A stretch of 64,000 nt of DNA from Hanleya hanleyi (Eukaryota; Mollusca; Polyplacophora; Lepidopleurida; Hanleyidae), in assembly GCA_036873755.1 (NCBI GenBank), contig JAVTVY010036880.1:62001-126000 (forward strand), written 5' to 3'. A program made the position numbers and the translations under genes. Below are positions 23,546 through 35,779 of this stretch, in pieces; within the stretch, counting starts at the first letter, position 1, and every line of letters begins with the position of its first letter. Below the pieces are notes generated by a model, which made no database searches, was not told the DNA's origin, and saw only the letters and a program-made list of their open reading frames with translations.

Positions 23546-23769
23546 TGGAAATGATATTAGTCATGTTATACTAAGGTATTGGTTCAATAGGACCAGTATA
23601 TACCTGTCTAAAAGTAGCATAAGTATAATTCACATATGTTCCATATCCATTTGTTCGTATATAATGTAACTAATATATAATGGTCTTAACATACATTATC
23701 ATTAGTGTTATATTCCATGAGTTGTTCAGCAGGGCTCACATATAATTTTATTATGGAGATGATCAACAT

Positions 23770-24160
23770 GGCTGTGTGACTAACGTCACAGAACCTACGA
23801 AGAAGGGCTTGATATGATTTAAGTGTGTACCTTGACCTAGGACTGACCATACATAGCCTAGGTCAGGTCACACTGACATTGACCTAATTAAGTGCATTTT
23901 CGTGGTCTTTGGAAGCATTGGGGCATGTTTTCTGGCAATTTCGAGGTTTATAGATCTCTTAAATAGGTCAAATTTCCCTCAAAAGTATGCCAGCTCAGAA
24001 CTTGCTGGTAACAGTCCCCTGATGCACGTTCATGCCAAAAATCAAAGTTCTAATGTCAACGGTTCTCCTTATTTTGCCGGAGAAAGGATTCGAATGAACT
24101 GACTGACTGACTGACTCACTCATTACCGGACAATTTGCAAGAGAGCCTGCTTCGTATGAA
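23770..24160 (-). mobile_element. short CCTACGAAG element, reverse copy
   Basis: Reads GTGACTAACGTCACAGAACCTACGAAG at its left and CATTACCGGACAATTTGC...GCTTCGTATG at its right, the reverse of the family order. The middle differs from the 23072 copy. Confidence 0.7.
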
Positions 24161-24844
24161 TACTAACTAGCCGCGTGAATTAAAATATATGTAGTCAATA
24201 CATGTATAACTATACCAGGTAATAATTTTCTTTCTTATATATCGCACCTATATATATATATATATGCATGATTAACCAGAGACGATCAGTACCATCTGCT
24301 ACCAGACTATATGGTTCTGGGTTTCGGATCAATACCGCATAAACTTCACTCGCACTGATGCATGTAAACATATCTATTTCATCAATATATTCATGGACAG
24401 TATATACTCGTTACTGTTTATAACAGTTTATCATAACTTTTATTATAACTTTCATGGGAGAAATATTTGCATTCTTAAAGAAACCATCGAACAGATCACA
24501 TCGTCACTATCACACATTTACCATGACGTGGATCGAGGATTAGGTTTGCGATGTCGAAAAGTGGATCAAATTTTATCTAAATCAAGATGCATCTTTTCAC
24601 AGAAGAGCTCAATAGAATTGGGGAATGAGACTTGCAACAGTACGAGAAACTTGACTAACAAATCTCGTGCGAGAGCAACGTCTAAATAGGAAGTGTTGCA
24701 CTTTTTTAACTTACACCGCAGATTGCGGAGCAGGCCAAATCAGAACCATCTTCACAAAGGAAATCCTAAATTCTCGTGGAGGGATTATCTGGAGTGAACG
24801 AGTTCGATATTGTCTGGGAAACAAACGATTCAACGCATTTTCAT
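24161..24844. other. no gene recognised; short (TA)n run
   Basis: Includes a short TA run at ~24249-24264. A 98-codon frame at 24393-24689 has no recognisable domain. Confidence 0.4.
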
Positions 24845-25190
24845 CTGACGACGATACAGCTCACCAATCCCCAGTGTACGAGTTGTCACAGCGACACAGC
24901 TCACCAATTACCAATATACAAGTTGTCAGAGCATTTCCATCATAGCTCTCTAGGTTTGTATCTAATATCGCTTATGCCGATGCTAGGGGCCGTGTGGTCA
25001 TTTCATCCAAGTTGCCACATGAACAGGTACAATAAAAGCGTACCTGAGATACAACACATATCACGAATCGTTAGATTTTTGGTATGTGCTTTAGAATAGG
25101 TTAACCAGAAAACTATACTGTGAAGTCATGTGGCTCTGTCAGTATGTCGGCACCTCTTCCCACTTCCCTTATACATATGCTTTGTAATTG
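24845..25190 (-). repeat. reverse copy of the 11350-type repeat unit
   Basis: Reverse of 11352-11800: GCTCACCAATTACCAATATACAAG, GCCGATGCTAGGGGCCGTGTGG, AGGTACAATAAAAGCGTACC, TATCACGAATCGTTAGA, GGCACCTCTTCCCACTTCCC. It is directly left of a LINE ORF1 remnant. Confidence 0.75.
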
Positions 25191-26305
25191 TATCAGTCAA
25201 TTGGCGGTTACAAGATGGCGGAACTGAGCACACGGCTGGAAATTTGTTTCTGAGTTTTTTTTTCAGAGTTTCGCTCTGTCAGAGATGAGAACATCGCCAA
25301 TTATGTTCTAAATACCAAACAAGAAAGATAAGTCATCTGAGGATACTCAAAAAGACGGTATCGCAACTTATTCTTTGAGAAGTTCTCACAAAACAGTTTC
25401 AGTGGTCAAGCCCGGGCAGAGAAAGGGTGTGTCGACGGAAGACAATATGGCGGCAAAACAGACCAATGGTGGAAGCATAGAAGCAACCTTGAAGGAAATT
25501 CTACTTGGTCAGGACACATTAAACAAAAAAATGGACACGATTGTCTCTACACTGAAATCCGACATAAAAGGAGTAGAAAATGCTATGTGAGATTTGGCAA
25601 ACAAAAAAGTAGACACACACTCCGTTTCACTAAATTTTTATGGAGATGAAATTCAAAAGATAAAAACTGTAGAAATCCCGCAAACAAAGGAGGAACTATT
25701 AGTACACATACGAGCTCTACAAGAAACAGTTACACTTTCTGAAATTCATGACAGAAAGCGGAATTTGAGAATCTATGGAATTCCGATGGAGGGCGAGAGA
25801 GAAAACACAGAAAACGTTGTCCGAAAATTTCTCACAGACGATCTCAAATTAGACCGAAATGTCGGCAAGGCTTTGGTGTAAGACCTCCCATTGAAAAGGT
25901 AATATCCTGGACAAAAGACTGACAATACAACTTGCAGCAGATCCTTTGTCAATTATATTTCGTGAGTCTTACACCAAATCGTTGCCGAAATGTCGTGGAG
26001 ACAATCGCGTTCGTTTCATGTCATAGGCTACCACGACGTTCTGGTCTTAAACCAAGGCATGGCGACACCGATCCTCCCCAAGCAATCATAATCACGCTCC
26101 TGACCGACTCGGACAAAGACATAACTCTATCGGACACTTCGCCCTTACGCAATACAAGGAAAACGGTGCGCACAGATTTGCCTCCCAACATGATGGCCAT
26201 ACGAGGGAAAATGTCTGACACGGCATACGAGCTTCGACAGACACTAAAGTGTCAGACAAGAATTCGAAGGCAGGGCACAGAGGTAATATTGGAAACCAGA
26301 GCAAG

Positions 26306-26440
26306 GCCTGGAGACCCGTGGGTGAGGCACTCGTCCCGTAAGCCATCTGATTTAGGTGAAACAGGTATTGGAACACACCGTTTGACAACTGAAAATCTGA
26401 TCAAGGTACTGTTTTGTTTGTGTTTATCGCGGATCTCTGC
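26306..26440 (+). repeat. 135-bp target-site duplication, left copy
   Basis: Bases 26306-26440 (GCCTGGAGACCC...GGATCTCTGC) are repeated without a visible difference at 27145-27279, directly flanking the nested LINE fragment. The left copy is in the ORF1 frame; the right copy resumes it. Confidence 0.9.
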
Positions 26441-27144
26441 AATTCAATTCAATTCAATTTTAAATTTAGATGGCGTGTGCAGCTGCGAAGCAGCTATGTA
26501 CGCCAATAACTTTACGTTGAGTTTGCTTTTTTTTTTAAACTTTTCATTTTCAGGATTATATAAATAGTACAGAGTTGAATATCTGTGCAAGATGTTGAAG
26601 TTTGAAGCAGAGAGAGCTTCCACAGATAGTATTATTATTAGATGGCGAGGCAGGTTAGAAGATTTCGAAGAGGAGAGGTACATAAATATCAACAGCAAGT
26701 ACTTGTATAAATGTCACAACGACCCAGTTCAATAAAAAGTTAAAAAACTCATTAAAAAGGCCAATATAATATAGACAATATCAATAAGTATATCACATAT
26801 ATATATATACATACAAATATAAGCATGAGGTACTTTAAAGTTATGAAAATGCTGTTACTACCTGAATCGGCGAGTGCGTAACATAAAATTAGCAACTGCC
26901 TTAAAAACTTTATCTCTGTTTCGTTCTGGGTTAAGAACATGCTCAAAAGTTGGGTTAAATACACCAAAAAGTAAAAGTTCATTAAATAACATTTGGCGTT
27001 CATTAATATGCCGCCTGCACGTCATTAAATAATGCTGGACTGTGTCCTCCTCGTCACAAGTCTCACAGAGACCAGTTGGGTGCCTGGCCATACTATGTAA
27101 TACACTATTGACCGCAATTCGACCAGATAATAATCTGAAGATAA
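26441..27144 (-). mobile_element. nested 5'-truncated LINE 3' end
   Basis: Minus-strand insertion of 704 bp into the ORF1 remnant. Coding for the C-terminus runs 27144 to 26858: LIFRLLSGRIAVNSVLH, then C-x2-C, H and C in LCETCDEEDTVQHYLMTC, a zinc-binding element found at the end of many LINE ORF2 proteins, and NERQMLFNELL. A 3' UTR of ~400 bp follows, ending in an (AATTG)3-type tail at 26441-26460. RT and endonuclease are absent. It is a different LINE type from those at 1019 and 42795. Confidence 0.85.
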
Positions 27145-27279
27145 GCCTGGAGACCCGTGGGTGAGGCACTCGTCCCGTAAGCCATCTGATTTAGGTGAAA
27201 CAGGTATTGGAACACACCGTTTGACAACTGAAAATCTGATCAAGGTACTGTTTTGTTTGTGTTTATCGCGGATCTCTGC
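27145..27279 (+). repeat. 135-bp target-site duplication, right copy
   Basis: Identical to 26306-26440 as read. After it, the ORF1 frame carries on for a few codons to a stop. Confidence 0.9.
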
Positions 27280-27579
27280 TAAACTTGTATACTGTATATA
27301 TCCAAGTTGATTGGACTGTTATGTGCGAAACCGGTCTAACGTGACACCAAACAGTGGGAAAATGACGAACACTTCGGAAAATGAAAATAGAATTTTTCAT
27401 TGCATCATGTACAGGGAATAATTGCATGAAGTGTACAACCACTGACCAGTTTGAACACTAGCATGAAGCGAACAAGCGGTTTAAACTGGAACACTCAGGA
27501 ACCGGCATCTGATCAGATAAACTATTACTAAATTTGTATAATTTAATTCCAACTCCTGTATTCCTCAGTTTTCATTTTT

Positions 27580-28185
27580 GTTTATATTCACTGATTGTCG
27601 AATTAAAAGATTTTAGTCATGACCTATATAAACATTTTGATGGGTATTATACACCACAGGGAGTACATGCACACTGTGCTTAGAATACAAAATCTGTAAA
27701 ACAAGTGATTGAAACTGGGTCATTCTGGAGACGAGTATTCAATCAGGTTACCATGCATGAAACTAAACAATCAACTAATTACTACCACAAAAGTGATAGC
27801 TGTTCTACGCCATTGTTATTTGTACATGAGAATACTTGCCCAGAATACAAACTCTGTAAAATAGTTAAAACTGAGCCACTCTGGAGACTAGTATTCATTC
27901 AGATTCATATGCTTGTAATGGAACAATCAAATAATTGCACTCACAAAATTGACATTTGACCTGATGAAATCTGCCTACTCGACTGTTATTTGAACATGAG
28001 AGTTCATGCTCGGAATACAAACTCTTTAAAAGAAGTAGTTAAACTGATTGTCGAATTAAACGGGTTTTAATCCCCACCTAAATAAATATTTTTATGAACG
28101 TTATATACTTTTGAGAGTACATGCTTACAATGCAAACTCTGTAAAAAGTAGTTAGAACTGGGCCACTCTAGAAACTATATATTGT
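27580..28185 (+). repeat. degenerate tandem repeat
   Basis: GAGTACATGC...AATACAAACTCTGTAAAA...AACTGGGCCACTCTGGAGAC recurs near 27660, 27830, 28000 and 28110, with a longer block (ACTGATTGTCGAATTAAA) at 27590 and 28043. Units are diverged. The array stops where the next LINE begins. Confidence 0.7.
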
Positions 28186-30592
28186 AGGAATATTTTATCG
28201 ACCTCCTGGAAAAAATGTCACCAAACTAAATTGTCATCTGGATTCACTTCTAAAAAACAGAGATATTGAAAGAAATAAATGTGTATTAATGGGCGACTTT
28301 AACATTGACCTTTTTAAAACTGAAAATCATGGACCGTCCACAGAATTTCTTGAAAACCTAAAATCAAATTACATTTTCCCCAAATTACTAAACCAACCAG
28401 AGTTAAGTCTCATTCGGCAACTTTAATTGACAATATCTTTATCAATTTTCACGGGGATAATCTTTATCCGGGATATTTCTAACTAAAATTACTGACCATT
28501 TTCCTATTTTCCATATACTAAAATCCAAATCACATTACCGTCCCCCGGATCAAAACCTGACATTTCGCAATGTTATTCCTGAACGAAAACACTTATTCAT
28601 CCAAAGAATTAAAGATATTGATTGGGAAGATGTCACCAACAGTGATGATACTAGCACGGCCCTATATACTTTTGTAACTAAATTTACCAAAGAATACGAC
28701 GACTGTTTTCCGTTAATCACAATTAAGTCACCAAAGAAAAGAATCATCAAACCTTGGATCACCCATGGAATACTGAATTCTATCCATGAAAAAACAAGTT
28801 ATATCGAAACTATCTAGCCGCACAAAATGAACACACACATAGGCAAAATAGAATATACAGAAACAAAGTAAATCACACCATAAGACTATCTAAAAGAACT
28901 TCTTCGAGGGTAAATTTAATTTCAGTAACCAAAATATTAAAGGCACCTGGAAAATTATAAATCAGTTGATGAATCGGAAAAACACTATTCAGTCACAATC
29001 AACTTTTGTAGTAGATAGACAAGAAATATCGGACAACAAAATAATTGCATCAAAATTCAATGAATATTTCAGCTCAGTAGCCTCAGACCTGGACTATCAA
29101 ATTCCAAATAATGCACCAAATTTCAAGGAATACTTGCAAAATCGCACACAACAATCATTTCAATTTCCAAATGTAACTCCAGTGGAAGTAAAACAGACCA
29201 TAACGCAACTAAAATCAACCGCACCAGGCATTGATGGTATTCGCACCTCACTAGTCAAACTTGTTTCTGACGATATTTCCACTCCCCTATCTTTCATCAT
29301 GAACTTATCGTTCTCTACGGGTCAAGTACCAGACGTCCTAAAAGCTGCAAAGGTAACACCTATATTCAAATCTGGGGATCCATCCCATTTATCTAATTAT
29401 ATACATTTTTGGATCTTTCGAAAGCTTTTGACACTGTCAATCATAATATTCTACTTTCTAAATTAGAACACTATGGTTTCCGTGATACATCAAATAAATG
29501 GTTCAGCTCCTATTTGTCAGGCAGATCGCAAAGTATAACTTATAACGGATTTTCCTCTGCTGATGATACAAGTACGATATATTCATCACGAGATCCTCTA
29601 AATGCTATCAACATTATCTGCCAAGAACTGGAGAAACTAAACGGATGGTTTTGTTCTAATAGACTATCACTTAATGTAGAGAAATCGAAATATATGATCA
29701 ATAGACCCCAATATAACGCGTGGGGTACGACAGGCTACCGCTGTGCCACCTTTACTAATCTGTGATGCTGAAATTGAAATGGTCGCCGAGTTCCAGTTTT
29801 AGGTGTAAAATTTTAATAACAAATTAAACTAGATTTCACACATTAATTATACTTGTAAAAAAGTTTCGAGAAACATAGGAATTATCAATCACATTAAGAA
29901 TACAATCAACAAGAAAACACTCTACGTTTTGTATTATTCATTGATCTTTCCATATTTTTCTTATTGTAACATTCTGTGGGGAAACACTCATGCTACTCAT
30001 TTACATCCTTTAATTATACTTCAGAAACGGGCATTACGAATCATTACCATATTCACAAAACTTGACCATATATACGGAACCCTTATTCAAGAAAGTTGAA
30101 CATTTTAACCATACCAAAGTTGAACCTATACTCATCTCTGCTGTTAGTATATAAATGTCATTGCCCCCACAAATTACCCATGATTTCTAGACATTTTTTT
30201 TATAAAACATTCTTATCAAACCATTGGTCATTCTTTTAATTTACAAAGACCTTCCTACCAAACCAATTTACCTTTCTATACTATTAAAATTATAGAACCT
30301 CGTGAGTGGAATAAGTTACACTCCGCAATGAAATCAATTACATCCATGTCTCTATTTAAATCTAAAATCAAATCATACCTATATTGATTACTGACCGATT
30401 TTCACAGCAACAGTGGAAATGGATTTCTAACCTTAGTCTATAATTTTATGCCATCTTCCTTGCAGTCATATTATTTTAGGGATAGAACAAGCCCCATGGG
30501 GTTTTATTTCTGCCAAACAATTCTCTTTATATATGTTATGTATTTATATCTCTTTCATAAATGGTGAATAAAAATCAAATCAAATCAAATCA
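28186..30592 (+). mobile_element. CR1/L2-type LINE, decayed copy
   Basis: A LINE with the second half of the endonuclease (VGIFYRPPG, then LMGDFNIDLF at ~28290), RT fingers (APGIDGIRTSLVK, AAKVTPIFKSGDPS at ~29220-29380), then a deletion joining to DLSKAFDTVNHNILLSKLEHYGF (29409), another deletion removing the GVPQG and most of the active-site region (only a SADDTSTIY remnant), and the thumb (INKKTLYVLYYSLIFPYFSYCNILWGN, ~29905). It ends GATAGAACAAGCCCCATGGGG and an (AAATC)4 tail. The 3' end closely resembles the LINE at 42795, so both are one family. Several stops and frame changes: inactive. Confidence 0.85.
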
Positions 30593-31345
30593 GTCACTCG
30601 AAGCGGATTTCCTTGTTTTGTAAATACAGTCCACGTTATGCTTGATAGGCTTATAACGTAGGATGTGTTGCCCAATAGTCCTGTACGAAGCTTAAAGCTA
30701 TGAATACACCACAAGTTGAGGGAATAAATAAAGTCAAAATGAAACAGAAACCACAGAGCAAGTACCAATTTCCCAAACGTCCCAATTGCAAGGCTAGGAG
30801 CCAAAACACACAGAAAACGGCAGCTGTCTCTATGTGTAAATTTTTTGGTAAATATCACCTGATGAAAAAAGAGAAATGTCCTGCGTGGGGACGAACTTGT
30901 GGGGATGAAAATCACTTCTCCAACAAATGTCCGGCTGAGCAGATACGACATCATAGAGCACACGCTGAATAGTCCGAGTCAGAAGATAGAGAGACAGAAT
31001 TTGTGCCAAGTGTGAAGTCTGATAAAGAAAACTCTGTATCTCGGGGAAAAAGAATGAGTGTCTATGCAGAAATGTGAAATTCCAGATTTATCGCGGTGCA
31101 ACGATACACGCTCTGCCAATCAAGTACTTGCAGGATCTCACACTGAGCCCCTTGAACTCGCGTCTACTGATGTGGAACAATACTGGAATAAAACCACTGG
31201 GCAAATGTTGAATTGTACTGAGAAATCCTAAAACTAAGAAAAGGTATTCTGTGGAATTTGTCGTTGTTCAAGAAAACATTTCCCTCCTGGGAAAACGCTC
31301 ATCAGAGCAAATGAAATTGGTAACTGTAAATTATCACAAATTGAA
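30593..31345 (+). pseudogene. Gypsy-type gag zinc knuckle and protease remnant
   Basis: From 30700 the frame gives a basic gag C-terminus and a Cys-rich motif CKFFGKYHLMKKEKCPAW followed by GDENHFSNKCP. This resembles the double knuckle of invertebrate Gypsy gag with one Cys replaced by Phe. After stops near 30970 and 31075, a shifted frame carries the protease-like segment: KFQIYRGATIHALP, LLMWNNTGIKPLGK, then NPKTKKRYSVEFVVVQEN. Relatives have a catalytic D-T-G at the position now reading Y-R-G, so the protease could not work. The two parts keep their natural order. No RT follows; the relic ends near 31345. Confidence 0.7.
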
Positions 31346-31419
31346 CAGTGTTGCGTCAGTTAACAGCGTCTCTCCGTCGATGATGAACTCTAAAAATATC
31401 AGAGGATATGTGGATGCAT

Positions 31420-31530
31420 GTGTTCGTGTCGATATATGTATGTGTCGATTTGTAGATATGTGCATGTGTGGATACGTGGAAGTGTTTGCGTGGATATGTG
31501 GATGTGGATACTTTGGAAGTCTCCGCATGC
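31420..31530 (+). repeat. GTGGATATGTG-type short repeats
   Basis: Loose repetition of GTGGATATGTG / GTGTCGATATATG units, about 10-20 bp each, at the end of the Gypsy relic. Open frames across it on both strands reflect the repeat. Confidence 0.5.
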
Positions 31531-33242
31531 GTGTATCGGTGTCAGTCGAGTTCTGTGACAGCTCCGAGAAAAAACTCGAGTTTTTAACATTATTCATTCT
31601 ATGACGGTTCAGTTTATGCCGCATTTATAGAGTCGATTGGAAATCGTGGATTGGCCGACTGGGTTTTTTGTCGCCGATTTCAGTGGTTTGTTTTGGTCCC
31701 AAGTTCGCACAGTCTGGTTCACTATTTATTATTATTTTCATTCTTTAAATAATTAAATATTACTGTCTTGTACTACTGTGGTATTATATTACTATACTGT
31801 TTTCAAAAACAACAAATGTAACGAAGTAGTGTTGATAAATAATGCAAAGCTAGCTGCGCCTAACTGGCCCAGCATAAACATCTGGTGGTCCTTTTGGAAA
31901 ATGGCCGCCATAGCTTCCCATGGGGCAGTTCTATGTTCCTCCTTATCCAAAAATGTTTATGTTGCCTTCATCATATTTTGGGCCAAATATTTCATGCTTC
32001 TAAAATGGCACAATTCGATGGAAAATCTGCAAGTATGGAACACCGTACAAACAAATCTCCCCATTCATTCGGTAGGGTTCTCGAACCTGCCGAATCTGCT
32101 TTTCCATTCAGAGATTTTGGGAAGAAAACGCTTGCTTCTCGTTTTGCGTGGATGTGACGATCCTTCTGTCCTATTCTGGTTGCAGAAAACATCACAAATA
32201 TATGTTCCTCATGACATTCAAATAGAAATACTTTGTGTCCTTTCGAGACAAATATTCATAACATCATCATATCTAACCATAACCCACCGTTCTTATGAGT
32301 CACGGTGGATGAATTGGCAGATGTCTCAAATCACGAGCAGGTCGTATTAGTTTTTGGTCAGTGGGAGAGGATTTTGTGATCCCTTTTGGTGCTTATGAAG
32401 TAGAGAACATTGTTGCTGATACTTTGATCTAAGTGGTATTGGATGTCCTCTGTCCGCATATAAAATATATATGGCACTGTATCCATTACTGTCTGTATTC
32501 ATCTATCACTATCTTGTAAAATAATATTCTATCCTTGCTGATCAACTTGTAGAATATTAGAATTAATGGACAAAATTAACCCACACTTGCTCCATATATA
32601 CCCCGTGTGTCTAAAATTATTTAAAGGCATTTCTTTCATATCTTCTTGTATGATCTTATTTTCTAATTATGCCATTTTTATGGTAGATCCAAATACAAAA
32701 ACCGGGTACATGTAGTGTCGTTCCCATCAATATCAATATGTCCCTAGATTTATGGTTCAAATTTGTAGCAATCAGCTGTTAAATCTGCGCGGATTCTCCA
32801 CCACGCCGACTTGGGGCGAGACGCCATTGTGATATACCAGATACATATCCGGTTTCTAGGCTTTTCTGTCACTGTGAAACTTCTTTCTGCGTCTTATTTT
32901 CCCTATACCTTTTCAACTCAATGCAATAAGCTTCATTGTTGAGAAACTAGTTTTCTTTCCGTACTAGAACTCTTACCAAAGTCACACAATAAGTATTCTC
33001 CTCTAACAAAATTAACTGATATATTCGGAGTGTTATACTGGTTGCAATATAGATATTCAATTCTCAATCAGTTTGAAACGCGTCACAATCTGGCGAAACT
33101 TTACTATTTGGAATATAAAGACTGGCTTCCGTTAACATAACCCATTATTAAATATTGAACACATCTATAATACTGTGCAATCAATATTAAACCCTAACAG
33201 TATTTCACAATGCATCTCTAGCATTTTCTGATGGAATTCACT
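31531..33242. other. no gene recognised; one 190-codon frame judged spurious
   Basis: The longest frame (31778-32350 +) has no domain and overlaps ATGGCCGCCATAGCTTCCCATGGGGC, a style of dispersed mollusc repeat; another frame overlaps it at 31885-32157. Neither has a codon pattern that stands out. Confidence 0.4.
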
Positions 33243-33980
33243 TAATTGGAGCGATATGCAAGAGGTGTGAAAGATTGACGACTTCTGGCGACTAAAACGC
33301 AAACGTACGACTACAGGAAAACTTCCTTTCGGCACCTTCCATCCAGACCCAAGAAAACGGTGGATTCTCGGGCATAGCCTTTGTATCCCAGTCGCCCTTT
33401 TATTGCTGCTGATCATGTGGATTTGGATTCGCTAACTCGGGAGCTGTGATGACAGATCAGCTCAAACAAGTAATTCATCTGATCTTAACGAATGAGCATT
33501 GAGGACGTATGATGGAGTAAAAGCCTCAACATGTGGTAAACCTGGTGAATGCAAGATTACCCAGAAATACTAACCTGTAATGCCGGAAGGTTCGTACGGT
33601 TTAAATTTCCCAACAAAACGATAAACCTACTTATGACATGTACAGAGGGTGGGCCTCCTGGATTTTACAATCCACCGACAGAACCCTACCATATGCAGGT
33701 GATAAATTTGAGCCATATTCAAGAGATGGAAAAGATTGACGACGTCTGGCGTCTAAAAAGCCAACATATGACTACAGGAAAGCTTCTTTCGGCACCTCCC
33801 ATCCAGACCGGAGAATGCGGTGGATTCTCGGACTTAGCCTTAGTATCTCAGCCGCGCTTTTAGTGCAGATGTTTATATAGAAACCATGGAGTATTGACAC
33901 GGTCCCTAGCACTGGCTTAAGCGAAATTAGATACGTAGCTCGGGAGCTGTGATGGCAGTTCAGCTCAAAGAAATAACTCA
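33243..33980 (+). repeat. two tandem units related to the ~0.5 kb repeat
   Basis: GGAGCGATATGCAAGAGG (33247) and GAGCCATATTCAAGAGATGG (33710) start two units with CTGGCGACTAAAA, CGGTGGATTCTCGG and, in the second, CCCTAGCACTGGCTTAAGCGAAATTAGATA. Period ~460 bp. More diverged than the array at 4523. Confidence 0.75.
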
Positions 33981-35404
33981 TCTGAGTTGGCTGCAGCTTG
34001 TTCTTATAGTCTCATAGGTATTTCACTAAGTCGCATATTTTAACTACTGTCTAGAACTTAACTGAACTTCAAACACATACAAGAATAAGCAATTTCTTGA
34101 ATCTAGAACGAGTTTTCGTAACGTCAGGAATGTACTGATTTTTGTCTCAAAATCCGAGTTCGTATTTGAGGAAAATCTTCCCAATTTAATTGCTCTATTT
34201 GTTATAGCCTTCAAAAACTAAATTGGATTGTGCAGGATCAAAGAAGCCCAATTATCAGACATTAAAATTTTCTCTCGATTAATATTGATTGCAGCTTGTG
34301 TTTCAAGACGCCAGTTCTATTTAAACCCCTGTATGACTTGCCAAAAAAGGAGAATTTACCAAAACCTCTCACCAAAATCATTTACTCTGACATGTTCTCC
34401 AATACAATGCTCTTGACTCCGATTAATCTCTATCGACGACTAACTCTGTTACGTCTTTGGTACCATATATGACAATTTTTGAAAGATTCAGACATTTTCT
34501 AATCCCACTGCATGCATATTAGCCATGAATCAATATTCTTGACTGCAAAGTATAACAATTTTTTATTTCACAAGTTCACATTTGAACAATTTTCGTGTCT
34601 CTTGTTCCTAATATTAGATAAGTTCAGAATACAACATTAATTTCACAATCCTATAATTATTTCAATACAAAACTTCCTGTAAAGCCGCTCACTTCTGCGA
34701 CTTTCTTGTCCCTAAAAGAAAAAACAAGTATCAATCTGTCTACACTTGAATCTGTGAAGGTAGAAATTCGTTGACACAATTGCCAGTTCATGTAAAATTT
34801 CCAATAAGTCGTATGCTGTTCAATATCATATGCGTTTGCGTCATATCGACATCAAATAACTCCTTTATTTGCATCTAAACCTAAACATTTTTTATTGACG
34901 ATTTTTTTATATATGAATTTCGTTTTTGCTTATTAATAATTATGTTTGCTTGTTTAATATTCACGCATAATCTCCTTCCTCTCTAGACAAACTACAAGTT
35001 ACTCAGCTTGTAGTGGACTAGAACTTGATGAAAGTCTGTCCAAGATGGAAGAGTCCCTTGCAAGTACCTTCTGTATCTTTGCAAAAAAACATTGATAACA
35101 ATGACCACATATGGAAGAGACATGAAACATAGTATTGTCTAAAGATTATACCGAAACATGAACAGCAATTTGTTATAGTACTGGCTATTTGTTTAAGACA
35201 TATCTTATTTACAACACTTCGTCAAGATAACGTTTTCGAAGCAATGCACTTTGAATCAACAAGTTCACAATTAGTCTATTTTCATGGCTCATATTTCTGG
35301 TATTAGTTAGTTTTTAAATACAACATTAATTTCACAAATCCTATGATTATTTCAAACGAGCCTGAATATCAGCAGGCTGTGATGCTGATAAACCTATAAC
35401 AGGC
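33981..35404. other. no gene recognised; old internal repeats
   Basis: ATACAACATTAATTTCACAA(A)TCCTAT(A/G)ATTATTTCAA occurs at ~34629 and ~35317. The DNA is AT-rich with short frames only. Confidence 0.4.
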
Positions 35405-35565
35405 TCTCTGTTAGAGAACTACAAGCGTCTAGTCCGTCATTCAATATTCAGCCGTCGTCTATTAAAGAATTTCCACGTCCATAATCCAAATATCTAAATC
35501 ATACAATAGCACAAGCACCAAATTAAAAGAATAAATCATAGTATACATAAAACTAGGCTAGTTTC
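35405..35565 (-). repeat. direct repeat flanking a reverse-transcriptase relic, copy 1
   Basis: ACAAGCGTCTAGTCCGTCATTC, CAGCCGTCGTC(T/C)ATTA, CGTCCATAATCCAAA and TAGCACCAAATT are repeated at 36512-36665 in the same orientation with perhaps 15-20% difference. Confidence 0.65.
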
Positions 35566-35779
35566 CTGCTATAAAGAAGCGGTCAACAGTTTTCAATGTT
35601 GCCAGCAAGACATTATCATGTTCCAAAAATATCAAATCCGTATCGCTGATCAGTATTCTTAATCCATATGCTTTTCGTTGTAAAGTCGTCATCTAAAGAA
35701 GGATGTATCTCAGTCACGCTTTGATGGTGTCTGTTCATATGTACACTATGATGATCCTGAAATACATAGATTCATACGG

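Larger units (their letters stand above)
25375..27315 (+). pseudogene. LINE ORF1-type protein (coiled coil and RNA-binding), interrupted
   Basis: From the ATG at 25447 the frame gives a heptad-rich N-terminal region (TLKEILLGQDTLNKKMDTIV), a TGA at 25588-25590, then same-frame residues VTLSEIHDRKRNLRIYGIP and ENVVRKFLTDDL, the RRM-like core of L1-type ORF1 proteins. After a gap at 25872-25978 another frame gives CHRLPRRSG, DKDITLSDTSPLR, DLPPNMMAIRGKM, the C-terminal domain. ORF1 proteins bind LINE RNA as trimers; that is family knowledge. The frame is then broken at 26441 by a nested LINE and ends after the second duplicate at about 27315. No matching ORF2 follows. Upstream AAGATGGCGG (25213) resembles LINE 5' UTR text. 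Confidence 0.75.

Noticed and set aside
24985..25190. Convergent promoter or polyA signal (ACAATAAAAGCG)
   Set aside because: The motif belongs to the dispersed ~0.5 kb repeat family and recurs in its other copies, with no transcript-like unit nearby.
31778..32350. 190-codon open frame
   Set aside because: No domain, overlapped by another frame, and it includes a dispersed repeat; AT-rich eukaryotic DNA gives such frames by chance.
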